Assembly: GCF_000306115.2 (NCBI RefSeq)
Contig: NZ_AKWX02000012.1
Coordinates: forward strand, 62,001-126,000
From: Leptospira wolffii serovar Khorat str. Khorat-H2
GTDB taxonomy: Bacteria > Spirochaetota > Leptospiria > Leptospirales > Leptospiraceae
Direction of reading: 5' to 3'
Length of the DNA stretch: 64,000 nucleotides
Shown piece after piece: positions 28,738 to 37,833 of the stretch (position 1 is the first letter of the stretch; every line of letters starts with the position of its first letter). The notes under the pieces were generated by a model. That model saw nothing but the letters and a program-made list of their open reading frames with translations. It was not told where the DNA came from and did no database searches. The position numbers and the translations under genes are program-made.

Positions 28738-29013
28738 AGCCGGAGACCTGCCGCTAAGGGGAAACCCCCGGCCGGAAGATAGGTCCGGAGATGCGGTTTC
28801 GAAACCGTCTTCCGGGCTCGTTCCCGGGTTCGGGACGTCCGGGAAAAAATTTGAGTGGAGACCTTGGATCGGTGAGAGTTCGGATCCCCCTAATAGCCTT
28901 ATGCCGAATCGGGATCGAACCGGGCCGAGAAAGAGGGTCGCTCAAAAAGGATGGACAAGCGGGAAAATCGGGGTTTTGTTGAAAAAACGGGACAAGCGTC
29001 CCGGGTTTGTTTT
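28738..29013 (+). ncRNA. GC-rich, probably structured non-coding region ending in a terminator-like hairpin
   Basis: This 276-base stretch changes sharply from AT-rich flanks to GC-rich DNA with many local inverted repeats, including CCGG..ACCT (28741-28750) with AGGTCCGG (28782-28789), GGGG-AAA-CCCC near 28758-28769 and CGGTTTCGAAACCG (28795-28808). It ends with CGGGAC-AAGC-GTCCCG (28988-29003) followed by a T-rich run (29006-29013), as an intrinsic terminator would. There is no convincing reading frame. It could be an independent small RNA or a leader that attenuates yebC. I compared it mentally with RNase P RNA, tmRNA, SRP RNA and common riboswitches and found no match. Confidence 0.35.
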
Positions 29014-29063
29014 CATTCATTCCAAGCAAACATTCTAGGTTAGAATTAAAGGGGAAAATTCCT

Positions 29064-29810
29064 ATGTCCGGTCATAGTAAATGGGCTACGATTAAACGCA
29101 AAAAGGATGCGATCGACTCTAAGCGGGGGGCCGTTTTCACGAAAGTTGTGAAAGAAATCACGGTGGCGGCACGTATGGGCGGGGGCGATATTGAAGCCAA
29201 CCCTCGATTGAGATTGGCCGTTCTAAAGGGCAAAGCGGCCAATATGCCTAAGGACAATATCGAAAGGGCGATCAAAAAAGGAACGGGAGAATTGGAGGGA
29301 GTCGTCTACGAAGAATGTCTCTACGAATGCTTCGGACCTGCCGGAATCGCAATCATGGTCGAGGCGCTTACCGATAAAAAATCCAGGACCACTCCCGAAA
29401 TCAAAAGCATACTGACCAAGTTGGGCGGATCCCTAGCGACTACCGGTAGCGTTAGTCGTCTTTTTGAACGCAAAGGAGTCATAGTGATTCCTTCCGGACA
29501 AATTTCCGAGGAGGAATTGTTCGAGCTGGCCGTCGGAGCGGGAGCCGAGGACGTTCAGAACGAAGAGGATGTTTTCCGAGTGGTTACCGCTCCGGACGAA
29601 TACGAAGCGGTTCAGACCGCATTGACGGATAAAGGAATCAAGACGGACGAGTCGGAAATCAAATTCGTTCCTTTGGTCACTACCGAGGTTTCGGACAAGG
29701 ATGCCGCCGAAAAAATCATGAAGCTGATCGATAATTTGGAAGCACACGACGATGTCCAAAGCGTGAACTCCAATTTCGAACTCTCCGAAGCTTTAGAAAA
29801 GGAATTCTGA
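29064..29810 (+). CDS. yebC: YebC/PmpR/TACO1-family protein
   Basis: 248 residues from ATG 29064 with AAAGGGGAAAA upstream; this gives the family start [22 protein letters not shown]. Other signatures are [19 protein letters not shown] (about 41-59), [17 protein letters not shown] (about 66-82) and YEGFGP-type [18 protein letters not shown] (about 93-110). Family members act as transcriptional regulators or, as shown for several, as ribosome-associated factors easing translation of proline-rich stretches. It is followed by ruvC, a neighbourhood kept in many bacteria. Transcription must pass or start after the hairpin at 28988-29003. Confidence 0.95.
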   Translation: MSGHSKWATIKRKKDAIDSKRGAVFTKVVKEITVAARMGGGDIEANPRLRLAVLKGKAANMPKDNIERAIKKGTGELEGVVYEECLYECFGPAGIAIMVEALTDKKSRTTPEIKSILTKLGGSLATTGSVSRLFERKGVIVIPSGQISEEELFELAVGAGAEDVQNEEDVFRVVTAPDEYEAVQTALTDKGIKTDESEIKFVPLVTTEVSDKDAAEKIMKLIDNLEAHDDVQSVNSNFELSEALEKEF

Positions 29811-29846
29811 CCGGATTCGAGTTCTAAATTTTCGCATAAAGCCGGC

Positions 29847-29872
29847 CCGCATGTTGGATCTCCAACATGCGG
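29847..29872 (+). terminator. Strong 12-bp hairpin between yebC and ruvC
   Basis: CCGCATGTTGGA and TCCAACATGCGG form a perfect stem with a 2-base spacer, 37 bases after the yebC stop. The downstream sequence (AATTCTCCTTTC) is only moderately T-rich, so it may be a partial terminator or an mRNA-stabilising hairpin inside a yebC-ruvC transcript. Confidence 0.5.
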
Positions 29873-29969
29873 AATTCTCCTTTCGGGACTTGCTTCTCGT
29901 CGTTTCCGATTCTTCATTACAAATTGTGAAAATTCCGCTCACCGAAATCTTTGGGAGGTTCCCTATCCG

Positions 29970-30455
29970 ATGCGAATTCTAGGAATAGATCCCGGTTCCC
30001 ATCGTTTGGGATACGCGGTTCTCCATAAGGAAAAATCCCGGATCCAAGTGCTGACTTACGGTACGATCGAAGTCCCGCCCGGAACCAAGAGTCCCGTGAA
30101 TCTGATCGCGATTCGTAGACAATTGGACGCGATTTTGGACGAATACAGACCGGAAATCGCGTCGGTGGAGGATTTATTCTTCTCTAAAAATAGGACGACC
30201 GCGGCCCAGGTATACGAGTCCAGGGGAGTCGTTCTGCTTACATTAGGAGAACATAATATACAAATATTGGAGCCGACCGCTTCCCAGATCAAAAAAGGAA
30301 CCACAGGAAGCGGGACCGCGGATAAGAAAAACGTAAAATCCGCACTAAAGCTTCTGCTAAGTCTGGAAGAATTGACCGGGCACGACGATTCTTGGGATGC
30401 GATAGCCTCCGCATATGTGGGATTGGCTATGGTCGGTCCACTTGGAAAAAGATAA
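29970..30455 (+). CDS. ruvC: Holliday junction endonuclease RuvC
   Basis: 161 residues, normal length. The acidic catalytic residues are in [15 protein letters not shown] (Asp about 7), [15 protein letters not shown] (Glu about 67-68) and the C-terminal [14 protein letters not shown] (Asp about 139-143). It resolves four-way DNA junctions with RuvAB during recombination. GGGAGGTT precedes the ATG by nine bases. ruvA and ruvB are not in this window. Confidence 0.96.
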   Translation: MRILGIDPGSHRLGYAVLHKEKSRIQVLTYGTIEVPPGTKSPVNLIAIRRQLDAILDEYRPEIASVEDLFFSKNRTTAAQVYESRGVVLLTLGEHNIQILEPTASQIKKGTTGSGTADKKNVKSALKLLLSLEELTGHDDSWDAIASAYVGLAMVGPLGKR

Positions 30456-30515
30456 AAGTCCTGGACACTCGAAGAGACGCATTTCATATTCTCCGAATCT
30501 TAACTCGAGGCGTCT

Positions 30516-31112
30516 ATGAAACCGAATACGATCCCTTTGCTCCTTATTGCGATTCTTTCCATATTCTTAACGGATTGCGCTAAACATCCTTCGACTGCTT
30601 TCGAGGAAAACGGTTTATACGGATATAAAGATAAGGAAGGAAAAGTCGCGATTTCTCCTCAGTATAGCGTAGCATACGATTTTCAAGAGACTGGAATCGC
30701 ATTTGCATTCGGAAAAGGAGGTTGGATCTGTATCGATTCCAAGAACCGCGAACTATTGCATCCTTTTCCCTTCGATAACGGACCGGACGATTTTTCGGAG
30801 CATAAGGCCAGATTTGTGGAAAACGGAAAAATAGGATTCTTCGATCCATTTTGCAAGAAAGTGATTTCTGCGGATTTCGATTTCGCCTTCCCCTTTGAAA
30901 AAGGATATTCGGTTATATGCAGCGGTTGTAAATCCGTTCGGGAACCGGACGGAGAGCATTCTACATTGGAGGGAGGAAAATACGGACTGATCGATTCTAA
31001 GGGAAAGATCGTTGTAAACCCGGAATACGATTCCGTTTACGACGCGGATCCGGAGAAAAAGATCGTTACGGTTAAAAAAGACGGAACTAAGAAGGAACTC
31101 TCTCTGCCTTAA
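30516..31112 (+). CDS. WG-repeat lipoprotein
   Basis: 198 residues. Lipobox FLTDCAK with Cys at about 21. The mature part is built of WG/KWG-type beta repeats: GLYGYKDKEGKVAISPQYSVAYDF (about 33-56), GKIGFFDPFCKKVISADFDFAFPF (about 106-129) and GKYGLIDSKGKIVVNPEYDSVYDA (about 153-176). Such repeats form beta-propeller-like surfaces that bind other proteins or glycans. It ends 4 bases before the crcB stop on the other strand. The function is unknown. Confidence 0.8.
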   Translation: MKPNTIPLLLIAILSIFLTDCAKHPSTAFEENGLYGYKDKEGKVAISPQYSVAYDFQETGIAFAFGKGGWICIDSKNRELLHPFPFDNGPDDFSEHKARFVENGKIGFFDPFCKKVISADFDFAFPFEKGYSVICSGCKSVREPDGEHSTLEGGKYGLIDSKGKIVVNPEYDSVYDADPEKKIVTVKKDGTKKELSLP

Positions 31113-31116
31113 TTTC

Positions 31117-31491
31117 TTATCGGGTTAAAAAGGCTCCTGCGGCGGTTGCGGCCACGCAGAGGCCTAAACTCGAAAGAATATATGAAAAAAACAGAATATA
31201 GGATTCGGATTCCAGAAACTTCATATTCTCCAGGGCAAAAGCGGAGAATGTGGTGAATCCTCCGCAAAAACCCACGGTGAGAAAAAGTCTGGTCTCGTCC
31301 GATATTTTTCCGTGAGTTGCTCCGTGCACAACTCCTATAAAAAAAGCTCCGATGATATTCACCGCAAGCGTGGCCCAGGGAAAGGATTTGGAAAATCCCT
31401 GCAAGGCCATATGTACGGAATAACGGCCTACCGATCCTAAGAATCCGCCGAGTCCTACGAGTAAGATATTCGTCAGATCCTTGATTTGCAT
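31117..31491 (-). CDS. crcB: Fluoride exporter CrcB/Fluc
   Basis: 124 residues from ATG 31491 (the frame runs open further upstream but across coaX). Four membrane helices. Family motifs: GGFLGSVGRYSV (about 15-26), LAVNIIGAFFIGVVHG (about 42-57) with the conserved Asn, and GFCGGFTTFSAFALE (about 74-88) with the FTTFSAF filter residues. Fluc works as a dual-topology dimeric fluoride channel; only one copy is seen, consistent with a homodimer. TGATG overlap with the coaX stop couples them. Confidence 0.93.
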   Translation of the reverse strand: MQIKDLTNILLVGLGGFLGSVGRYSVHMALQGFSKSFPWATLAVNIIGAFFIGVVHGATHGKISDETRLFLTVGFCGGFTTFSAFALENMKFLESESYILFFSYILSSLGLCVAATAAGAFLTR

Positions 31492-32267
31492 CAGCGTGTA
31501 TTCTCTTCGTATAAAATTTGCAAACCCCGCAAAGTGAGAAGAGGTTCTATCTTGTCGAAAATATTCGGATTGGCCGCGTGAATCGTAGTCACGAGTCCTC
31601 CCGTTCCGACCACTTGGTAATCCGCACCGTATTCTTTCCGGATCTCCCGGATAATTCCTTCTAAGAGTCCGATCCAACCGTAAAAGAATCCGGCCTGTAT
31701 GGATTCGATCGTGGAATCTCCTAAAATCTTGGAAGGGGCTTGGAATACGATGGGAGGAAGCTGAGCGGTATTTCTTGTCAAAGCATCCATCGACCCTTTC
31801 AATCCGGGAGCTATGACTCCTCCCAAATAGTTCGGAACATCGTCTACCACGCAAAAGGTGGTCGCGGTTCCTAAATCGATAATGATGGATTTTCCGGGAT
31901 GATCCTTGGCCACGGCCGCGGCATTCACCAAACGGTCCGCTCCTATCTCGAAGGGGCGAGGGTATTTGATCCCGAAGGGCAATTTCATTTGGTAATGAAC
32001 CCGAATAGGGTCTATTCTAAACCAATCATGGATCATCCTTTCTATGATCGGATTGAGTTGAGGAACCACCGAGGCGTAGATTCCTCCCATAATTTGAGCG
32101 CTATCGATTTCGAATTCTCTTAAGAATCCTTTTAGATATAGACCTAGTTCATCCGAGGTTCTATCTCTACGAGTGACGGTACGTTTATGAAAGATAGGTT
32201 CTTGGGAACCCGGTTTATAAATTCCGAAAACGGTGTTCGTATTTCCGATATCGATTACGAGAATCAT
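31491..32267 (-). CDS. coaX: Type III pantothenate kinase
   Basis: 258 residues. The ASKHA-fold motifs are present: [16 protein letters not shown] (about 2-17), [34 protein letters not shown] (about 104-137) and [23 protein letters not shown] (about 144-166). It performs the first step of coenzyme A synthesis and, unlike type I/II kinases, is not feedback-inhibited by CoA. It lies directly after birA (adjacent stop and start) and overlaps crcB by one base. Confidence 0.95.
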   Translation of the reverse strand: MILVIDIGNTNTVFGIYKPGSQEPIFHKRTVTRRDRTSDELGLYLKGFLREFEIDSAQIMGGIYASVVPQLNPIIERMIHDWFRIDPIRVHYQMKLPFGIKYPRPFEIGADRLVNAAAVAKDHPGKSIIIDLGTATTFCVVDDVPNYLGGVIAPGLKGSMDALTRNTAQLPPIVFQAPSKILGDSTIESIQAGFFYGWIGLLEGIIREIRKEYGADYQVVGTGGLVTTIHAANPNIFDKIEPLLTLRGLQILYEENTR

Positions 32268-33020
32268 CTACTCCAGGGACCTGAAATCCTCGGGACTGTC
32301 AATGAATTCGACCGTTTTTCCGGTCTCGGAATTTTGGACAAGCAGCCTACCTTGTTCGTCGATTCCCAAAAGAATCCCGTTTTTAGGAGAAGAATTTTCC
32401 GTCCATCCGACCGCTTTCCCCTTCCATAAAAGTCTATCGTTGATATACGAAGTGCGATTTTCTCCCGAGGATAGCGCAAGGGCCGCGTCGTTCAGATTGG
32501 GAAGAAGGGTCTCTAGAAAAACGCTGCGCTTTCCCGCCTCATCCGGATCCGTCGTAACGAAGCCCGCCTCCGGTAAATCTTTGGGATTTTCCTTACCGTA
32601 AAGATTGATTCCGATTCCCACGATCCAATCCCAAGACTCGCCTTCCTTTTCCGTTTCGATCAGAATTCCGCAGACCTTTTTTCCGCTTAGATAGATATCG
32701 TTCGGCCATTTGATTTTCAAATCCTTACTGCTAGCGGAAGGATAGACAGCGAGAACGGTCTTTGCCACCGCGATTCCAGTATATAAGGAGAAGAGTCCCG
32801 GATGGGGAAGGTTTTCAGAGGACCTGAATTTTCCCGAGAAAATGAAGGGCTCTTCTCCTAAAACGGACCATGACTTGCCTTTTCTGCCTCGTCCGGAAGA
32901 TTGGAAATCCGCCAAGATCCAGGTCCCGGGAGGAAATTCTTTCCCTTTTAGTAGGGAATTAGTGGAAGAAGTTTCGGAGAGAAGTATCCCGGAATCTGGT
33001 TCTAAGAGTCGAAAAGACAT
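32268..33020 (-). CDS. birA: Biotin-[acetyl-CoA-carboxylase] ligase
   Basis: 250 residues, monofunctional (no N-terminal helix-turn-helix, so not a repressor). Biotinyl-ligase motifs: SSTNSLLKG (about 17-25), ADFQSSGRGRKGKSWSV (about 37-53) with the biotinyl-5'-AMP loop, and IKWPNDIYLSGKKVCGILIE (about 103-122). It attaches biotin to acetyl-CoA carboxylase carrier protein, linking to fatty-acid synthesis. The next gene coaX begins immediately after its stop; this birA-coaX pairing is common. Confidence 0.93.
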   Translation of the reverse strand: MSFRLLEPDSGILLSETSSTNSLLKGKEFPPGTWILADFQSSGRGRKGKSWSVLGEEPFIFSGKFRSSENLPHPGLFSLYTGIAVAKTVLAVYPSASSKDLKIKWPNDIYLSGKKVCGILIETEKEGESWDWIVGIGINLYGKENPKDLPEAGFVTTDPDEAGKRSVFLETLLPNLNDAALALSSGENRTSYINDRLLWKGKAVGWTENSSPKNGILLGIDEQGRLLVQNSETGKTVEFIDSPEDFRSLE

Positions 33021-33149
33021 GGGGAAGTGTTAATTCTTCTGATTTCCTCTACAAGAAAAAATCGGCACCTGCGAGGAAAACCTAGGTCCTAATTTTCGTT
33101 ACGAAAACGTTCTTCCTCGCATTATAATTTATAAAAATAAGAGGTTCCC

Positions 33150-36100
33150 TTGAATCTATCCGAGGTTTCAATTCGCAATCCGATCTTCGCATGGATGATG
33201 ATGCTCGCTATCATGCTTCTCGGAGGCATCGGCTATTCCCGCATGGGTCTTTCTCAGATGCCCGATGTGGACTTTCCCGTAGTAAACGTCACGCTCAATC
33301 TGACTGGAGCCAACGCTCAGGTCATGGAAACCGATGTGGTCGACCCGATCGAAGAAGTTCTTATGACCGTACAAGGTGTTGCGGAAGTGAGATCCGTTTC
33401 CACCGACGGGTCCGCGACGATCACGGTAGAGTTGGAATTGAAGCGGGATGTGGATGTCGCTATCCAGGAAATACAGACTAAGATCGCTCAAGTAAGCAAT
33501 AAGCTTCCGGATACGTTGGATCCTGCGATCATTATGAAATCGAATCCGGACGATCAACCCGTGGTATGGGTGGCACTCACCGCTCCGAACCGAAGCGACC
33601 AAGAAAAGATGGTCTACGTTAAGACCCATTTAAAGGATAAGTTTCAGGAGATACCCGGGGTAGGGGAAATCATATTAGGCGGTTATGTGGACCGCACGAT
33701 CAACGTGTATCTGGATCCGAACCGTCTGTTTCGTTCGGAACTGACCGTTGCGGATATCATTAATACATTAACGGAGCAGAATATAGAAGTCCCTTCCGGT
33801 AGAGTGCAGAATAAAATGTCGGAAGTTTCCCTTCGCGCAGTGGGGGACGTTCCGACAGTAGAGCAGTTCTCCAATATCTATCTAAATTCTCGAAGCGGCG
33901 CCGCGATGTTTCGTCCGGTTCGATTGAGAGAAGTCGCAAAGGTAGAAGACGGACTCGACGAAATCCGGAGGATTTCCCGTTTTAACGGAGTCTCCGCCGT
34001 CGGATTGGGGATTAAAAAGCTGAAAGGCTCCAACGCGGTGGAAGTCGGCGACCTGGTGAAAAAGAAAGTCGAGGAACTCAAACCTTCACTTCCTGCCGGT
34101 TTCGAGCTAGGCATTTCGAACGACAATACCGTATTCATCAAAGACTCGGTCCACGAGTTGGTTTTTACTCTCATACTTTCCGCATTATTAACCGGATTCG
34201 TATGTAGGCTTTTTCTAGGAAACTGGAGTAGCACCTGGAACGTTCTACTCGCCATACCTACATCCGTCATGGGGACCTTCCTAATCCTGTATTTCGCCGG
34301 ATTCACCCTGAATACTTTCACTCTTCTGGGATTATCCTTGGCGGTTGGGATCGTCGTAGACGATGCGATCATGGTCTTGGAGAATATCAGTCGACATAGG
34401 GAATCTGGTAAGACTTGGTTTCAGGCGGCTTTGGACGGAGCTTCGGAAATTCGCTTTGCCGCGTTAGCCGCGACTCTTGCTATCATAGCGATCTTTTTGC
34501 CCGTAGCTTTCATGTCCGGAATCATAGGGCGCTATTTCTTGGAATTCGGAGTAACGGTCTCTGTTGCGGTTGCACTTTCCCTTTTTGAGGCCTTGAGCTT
34601 TACTCCTATGCGGGCCTCCCGATATAGGGAGAAGGTCGCTTCTCAGAGTAAAAAGAAAGAAAAGCCGAAAGCGGTTCCTTTCTATTTGGAAAAGGACAAC
34701 GGTATCATCACTAGATTCAAGGAGACTCTCGATCGTTTATCGTTCTTCAAGAGAATGGATCCGATCATCGAAGGCTTCCTTCAATTGTCAGAACGACTCT
34801 ACGGAAAAATTCTGGAGTTCACGATCCGAAATCCGTGGAAGATACTAATTGCTTCGACCCTATTTTTCATTTTTTCTTTGGGTATTTTCCGCTTCTTCTT
34901 AAAGAAGGAATTTATTCCTCCCCAAGATATGGGTAGATTCGTGCTTCGTGCTAAAATGCCGATCGGTTCCTCCATTTACCGTACGGACGAAGCTATGAAG
35001 AAAGTGGAGAAATATCTGACCGCCAAGCCCGTAGTAGAGAAGTATATGTGTAACGTTGGAGGACTAGGTGGAACGGAGTCTAACGGAGCTATGTGCTTTA
35101 TCACGATGAAGGATATGGGAAGTCGTCCTAAAAGCACTAAGACCGGAAGAGAAATCACCCAATTCGAACTTTTCGGAGAGATCCGTAAGGATCTAAAGGA
35201 ATTGGTTCCCGAGGGGAAATTCTCCGTACAAGATCTTTCTCAAAGAGGATTTAGCGCCGGTCGAGGATATCCTGTGGAGCTCGTATTGACCGGACCGGAT
35301 TGGGCTACACTTGCCCAACTTTCGGATAAGGTAAGGGAAAAACTGGATTCCACGCATACTCTTTTGGACATCGATACGGATTATGTGGCAGGCCAACCGG
35401 AGGTCCGGATTCTACCAAATCGGGAAGCTGCCGCGATTCGCGGCGTCAGTATGGCGAATATTGGAAATACCATAGGTCCTCTAATGGGGGGACGTTATGT
35501 GAGCCGCTTCACCGAAAACGGTCGTAGCTTCGATGTTCGCGTTAAGATAGATAAGGAACAGAGCGAAAACACGGACATCATTCCAAACATAGGAGTCAGG
35601 AATACTTACGGAGAGATCGTAAAACTGAAGGACGTTTTGGTCCTTCAGCCTACTAATACGCTTAAGAATATCACCCGTATCAATCGGGACCGATCCATAA
35701 AGATATTCGGTAATCCCCCTAAGCAAGGGCAAAATTGGGCCACGGACGAATCCTTGAGGATCGGAAAGGAACTCCTTCCCGAAGGATATAATATAGAGAT
35801 CACCGGTTCGGCAAAGACCGCATCGGACTCCCAATCCAGTTTGGTTTGGGCTCTTTCCCTCGGGATCATAATGTCCTTTATGATTCTTGCAAGTCAGTTC
35901 AATAGCTTAAAGCAACCGTTCTATATTCTTCTTTCCATGCCGTTCAGCTTTTCGGGTGCGTTGATCGCTTTATACATAGCAGGGCAATCCTTCAATATGT
36001 ATAGCTTCATCGGTTTGATCCTGCTTTTGGGATTGGTGAAAAAGAACTCCATTCTTCTGGTAGAGTTCGTAAACCACGTTCGGAAGGAAGGAAAGGATAT

Positions 36101-36344
36101 CGTTTCGGCGATAAAGATCGGTTGTCCGGTCCGTTTGAGGCCGATACTTATGACCACATTCTCCTCGATTGCTGCGGCGATTCCTCCCGCTTTGGCTCTC
36201 GGCCCGGGAGCGGAGACTAGGGTTCCCATGGCGATCACGATTCTAGGCGGATTGATCGTATCCACTTTGATTACTTTAGTGGTCGTGCCTGCCGCGTATT
36301 ATTTGATGGAAAAAGAGACGAATGATAAAGTTAAACGCGCATAA
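33150..36344 (+). CDS. RND-family efflux transporter (HAE1/AcrB type)
   Basis: 1064 residues from TTG 33150 with AGAGG six bases upstream; the start MNLSEVSIRNPIFAWMMM is typical. Twelve membrane helices and two large periplasmic loops. Proton-relay residues are kept: GIVVDDAIMVLEN with the Asp pair of TM4 (about 405-417) and LVKKNSILLVEFVN with the TM10 Lys (about 959-972). It should export hydrophobic compounds with a membrane-fusion partner and an outer-membrane channel. The TolC-like gene follows with a 23-bp overlap, but no membrane-fusion gene is adjacent. Confidence 0.94.
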   Translation: MNLSEVSIRNPIFAWMMMLAIMLLGGIGYSRMGLSQMPDVDFPVVNVTLNLTGANAQVMETDVVDPIEEVLMTVQGVAEVRSVSTDGSATITVELELKRDVDVAIQEIQTKIAQVSNKLPDTLDPAIIMKSNPDDQPVVWVALTAPNRSDQEKMVYVKTHLKDKFQEIPGVGEIILGGYVDRTINVYLDPNRLFRSELTVADIINTLTEQNIEVPSGRVQNKMSEVSLRAVGDVPTVEQFSNIYLNSRSGAAMFRPVRLREVAKVEDGLDEIRRISRFNGVSAVGLGIKKLKGSNAVEVGDLVKKKVEELKPSLPAGFELGISNDNTVFIKDSVHELVFTLILSALLTGFVCRLFLGNWSSTWNVLLAIPTSVMGTFLILYFAGFTLNTFTLLGLSLAVGIVVDDAIMVLENISRHRESGKTWFQAALDGASEIRFAALAATLAIIAIFLPVAFMSGIIGRYFLEFGVTVSVAVALSLFEALSFTPMRASRYREKVASQSKKKEKPKAVPFYLEKDNGIITRFKETLDRLSFFKRMDPIIEGFLQLSERLYGKILEFTIRNPWKILIASTLFFIFSLGIFRFFLKKEFIPPQDMGRFVLRAKMPIGSSIYRTDEAMKKVEKYLTAKPVVEKYMCNVGGLGGTESNGAMCFITMKDMGSRPKSTKTGREITQFELFGEIRKDLKELVPEGKFSVQDLSQRGFSAGRGYPVELVLTGPDWATLAQLSDKVREKLDSTHTLLDIDTDYVAGQPEVRILPNREAAAIRGVSMANIGNTIGPLMGGRYVSRFTENGRSFDVRVKIDKEQSENTDIIPNIGVRNTYGEIVKLKDVLVLQPTNTLKNITRINRDRSIKIFGNPPKQGQNWATDESLRIGKELLPEGYNIEITGSAKTASDSQSSLVWALSLGIIMSFMILASQFNSLKQPFYILLSMPFSFSGALIALYIAGQSFNMYSFIGLILLLGLVKKNSILLVEFVNHVRKEGKDIVSAIKIGCPVRLRPILMTTFSSIAAAIPPALALGPGAETRVPMAITILGGLIVSTLITLVVVPAAYYLMEKETNDKVKRA

Positions 36345-37794
36345 TTTACATGCAAAGACGATAATATTCTTTTCCGCACTTGCCCTACTATTCTCCTGCG
36401 CATCCACCCCCGACGTTAAGGTCGCTGATGGGGTGGTGGAGGAAAGTTTGAAGAAAATCACAGGAGTTACCACGGAGGACGTGGAAAAGGCCGCTTCCAA
36501 GTCGTCCTTCACTCTCGACGACCTTTATATACTCGCGGTGGAAAGAACGGAACGAATAGCTCTCAAGAACGAGTCCACAGAGCAGGCTCTGGCTCAGAAG
36601 GATAAAGCCTTTGCGGGATTCATGCCGACTTTGTCCTACGTATTCAACAAATTCTATTCCGTGCCCGGGCATACCCAACAGCCGTCCATTGTGGACAATT
36701 ACAAGACTTACCAGGCTATCCAGAGAGGAGACGCTTTATCCCTTCTCCCTTCCTCTTCTTCCAGTAGTCTTCCTCCAACGGTCGGTGCCGGTTCCCGTTT
36801 GCTCTTAACCATTCCGATTTCGGCGGGGCTTTCTTCCTACCAGGATTATCGAGCCGCGAAGAATCTTGCGGAGCAGAGGAGACTGGAGGCCAAGCACGAG
36901 GCGGGAAGAATGTATTTGGAAATCGCCCAGGGTTATTTCAATTTTCTGCAACTAGAAGAAAGTGTGAAATTCTCCCAAGAAACCTTCGATCTATACAAGG
37001 ACGCATTACAGGAAAGAAGAAGAATGTACTCCGTGGGAAGAATCATGCGCTCCGACCTTTTGAACGCCGAGACCAGTCTTTCCAATGCGGAGGCGGTTTT
37101 AGCGGACGCCAAATTCCAGTTGGAACAAGTGAGAATCACCATCGCCACCATGGTAGGATATGATAAGCCGGTTTATGTGGCGGGATTCGCCTCGAGTCTT
37201 CCCGACATTCCGCAGGGCATAGAGCCTGAGGAATTTTTGGCCAGAAGATACGACGTATTGTCCGCCAACCAAAGCATCAAGGTTGCCGAGGCCCAAAAAG
37301 ACAAGGCGTTAGTGGCTTTTGCTCCCGCGATTGCATTAAACAATTATTATTCTCTTCCTTATCCTGGACAGGCACATTCCAAGGATATAACCGCGCAGTT
37401 ACAAATCACCATGCCGATCACCCCGTTCTCCCAAATGGCGGATCTAAAAGCCGCGGATTCCGCAAGAAAGCAGGCTAAACTGACCGCTTCGCAAACTAGG
37501 AGAACGGCCACCCAAGAGATTCGAAATGCGTTCGAGAGTTTCCGAAATTCGGAGAGAATATTAGGAATTTATGAAAAAGCTTTCCAATCCGCCAAGGAGA
37601 CTTCGCAAAGCCAGGCCGCCGGATACAGATCGGGAAGAAATAGCAGGATAGAGGCGATTACCTCCAAAATCAGTATGCTAAATGCCGAGATGATTTACAG
37701 GAAGATGTTGCACCAGCATTCCTTGAATCGAATCGCACTTGCCGTATCCGTGGGAGAATTGCCTAGACTTCCGGAAGAAAAAAAGGAAAACTAA
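36322..37794 (+). CDS. TolC-like outer-membrane efflux lipoprotein
   Basis: 490 residues, starting inside the end of the RND gene. Lipobox LLFSCAS with Cys at about 26, so it is probably lipidated as OprM-type channels are. Two TolC/OEP repeats: about 65-280 and 290-480, with coiled-coil helices such as EESVKFSQETFDLYKDALQERRRMYSVGRIMRSDLLNAE (about 212-250) and FQSAKETSQSQAAGYRSGRNSRIEAI (about 424-449). It supplies the exit duct for the RND pump encoded just before. A hairpin at 37800-37825 ends the transcript. Confidence 0.9.
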   Translation: MIKLNAHNLHAKTIIFFSALALLFSCASTPDVKVADGVVEESLKKITGVTTEDVEKAASKSSFTLDDLYILAVERTERIALKNESTEQALAQKDKAFAGFMPTLSYVFNKFYSVPGHTQQPSIVDNYKTYQAIQRGDALSLLPSSSSSSLPPTVGAGSRLLLTIPISAGLSSYQDYRAAKNLAEQRRLEAKHEAGRMYLEIAQGYFNFLQLEESVKFSQETFDLYKDALQERRRMYSVGRIMRSDLLNAETSLSNAEAVLADAKFQLEQVRITIATMVGYDKPVYVAGFASSLPDIPQGIEPEEFLARRYDVLSANQSIKVAEAQKDKALVAFAPAIALNNYYSLPYPGQAHSKDITAQLQITMPITPFSQMADLKAADSARKQAKLTASQTRRTATQEIRNAFESFRNSERILGIYEKAFQSAKETSQSQAAGYRSGRNSRIEAITSKISMLNAEMIYRKMLHQHSLNRIALAVSVGELPRLPEEKKEN

Positions 37795-37799
37795 GAAGG

Positions 37800-37825
37800 G
37801 GAGGACGACGGATTCGCCGTCCTCC
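37800..37825. terminator. Hairpin between convergent tolC-like and acyl-CoA dehydrogenase genes
   Basis: GGAGGACG (37800-37807) pairs with CGTCCTCC (37818-37825); GTTTACG follows. It lies between two convergent stop codons and probably serves both. Confidence 0.6.
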
Positions 37826-37833
37826 GTTTACGA

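Noticed and set aside
28738..28755. Cobalamin riboswitch (GCCGGAGACCTGCC resembles the B12 box)
   Set aside because: The 150 bases upstream are AT-rich and lack the conserved aptamer core; the following genes are unrelated to cobalamin.
28895..28930. tRNA-like T-arm (GGTTCGATCCCGAT on the minus strand)
   Set aside because: The stem does not pair on both sides and no acceptor, D or anticodon arms can be drawn.
31492..31854. Long N-terminal extension of CrcB
   Set aside because: Overlaps coaX completely in another frame; the family length is about 124 residues starting at 31491.
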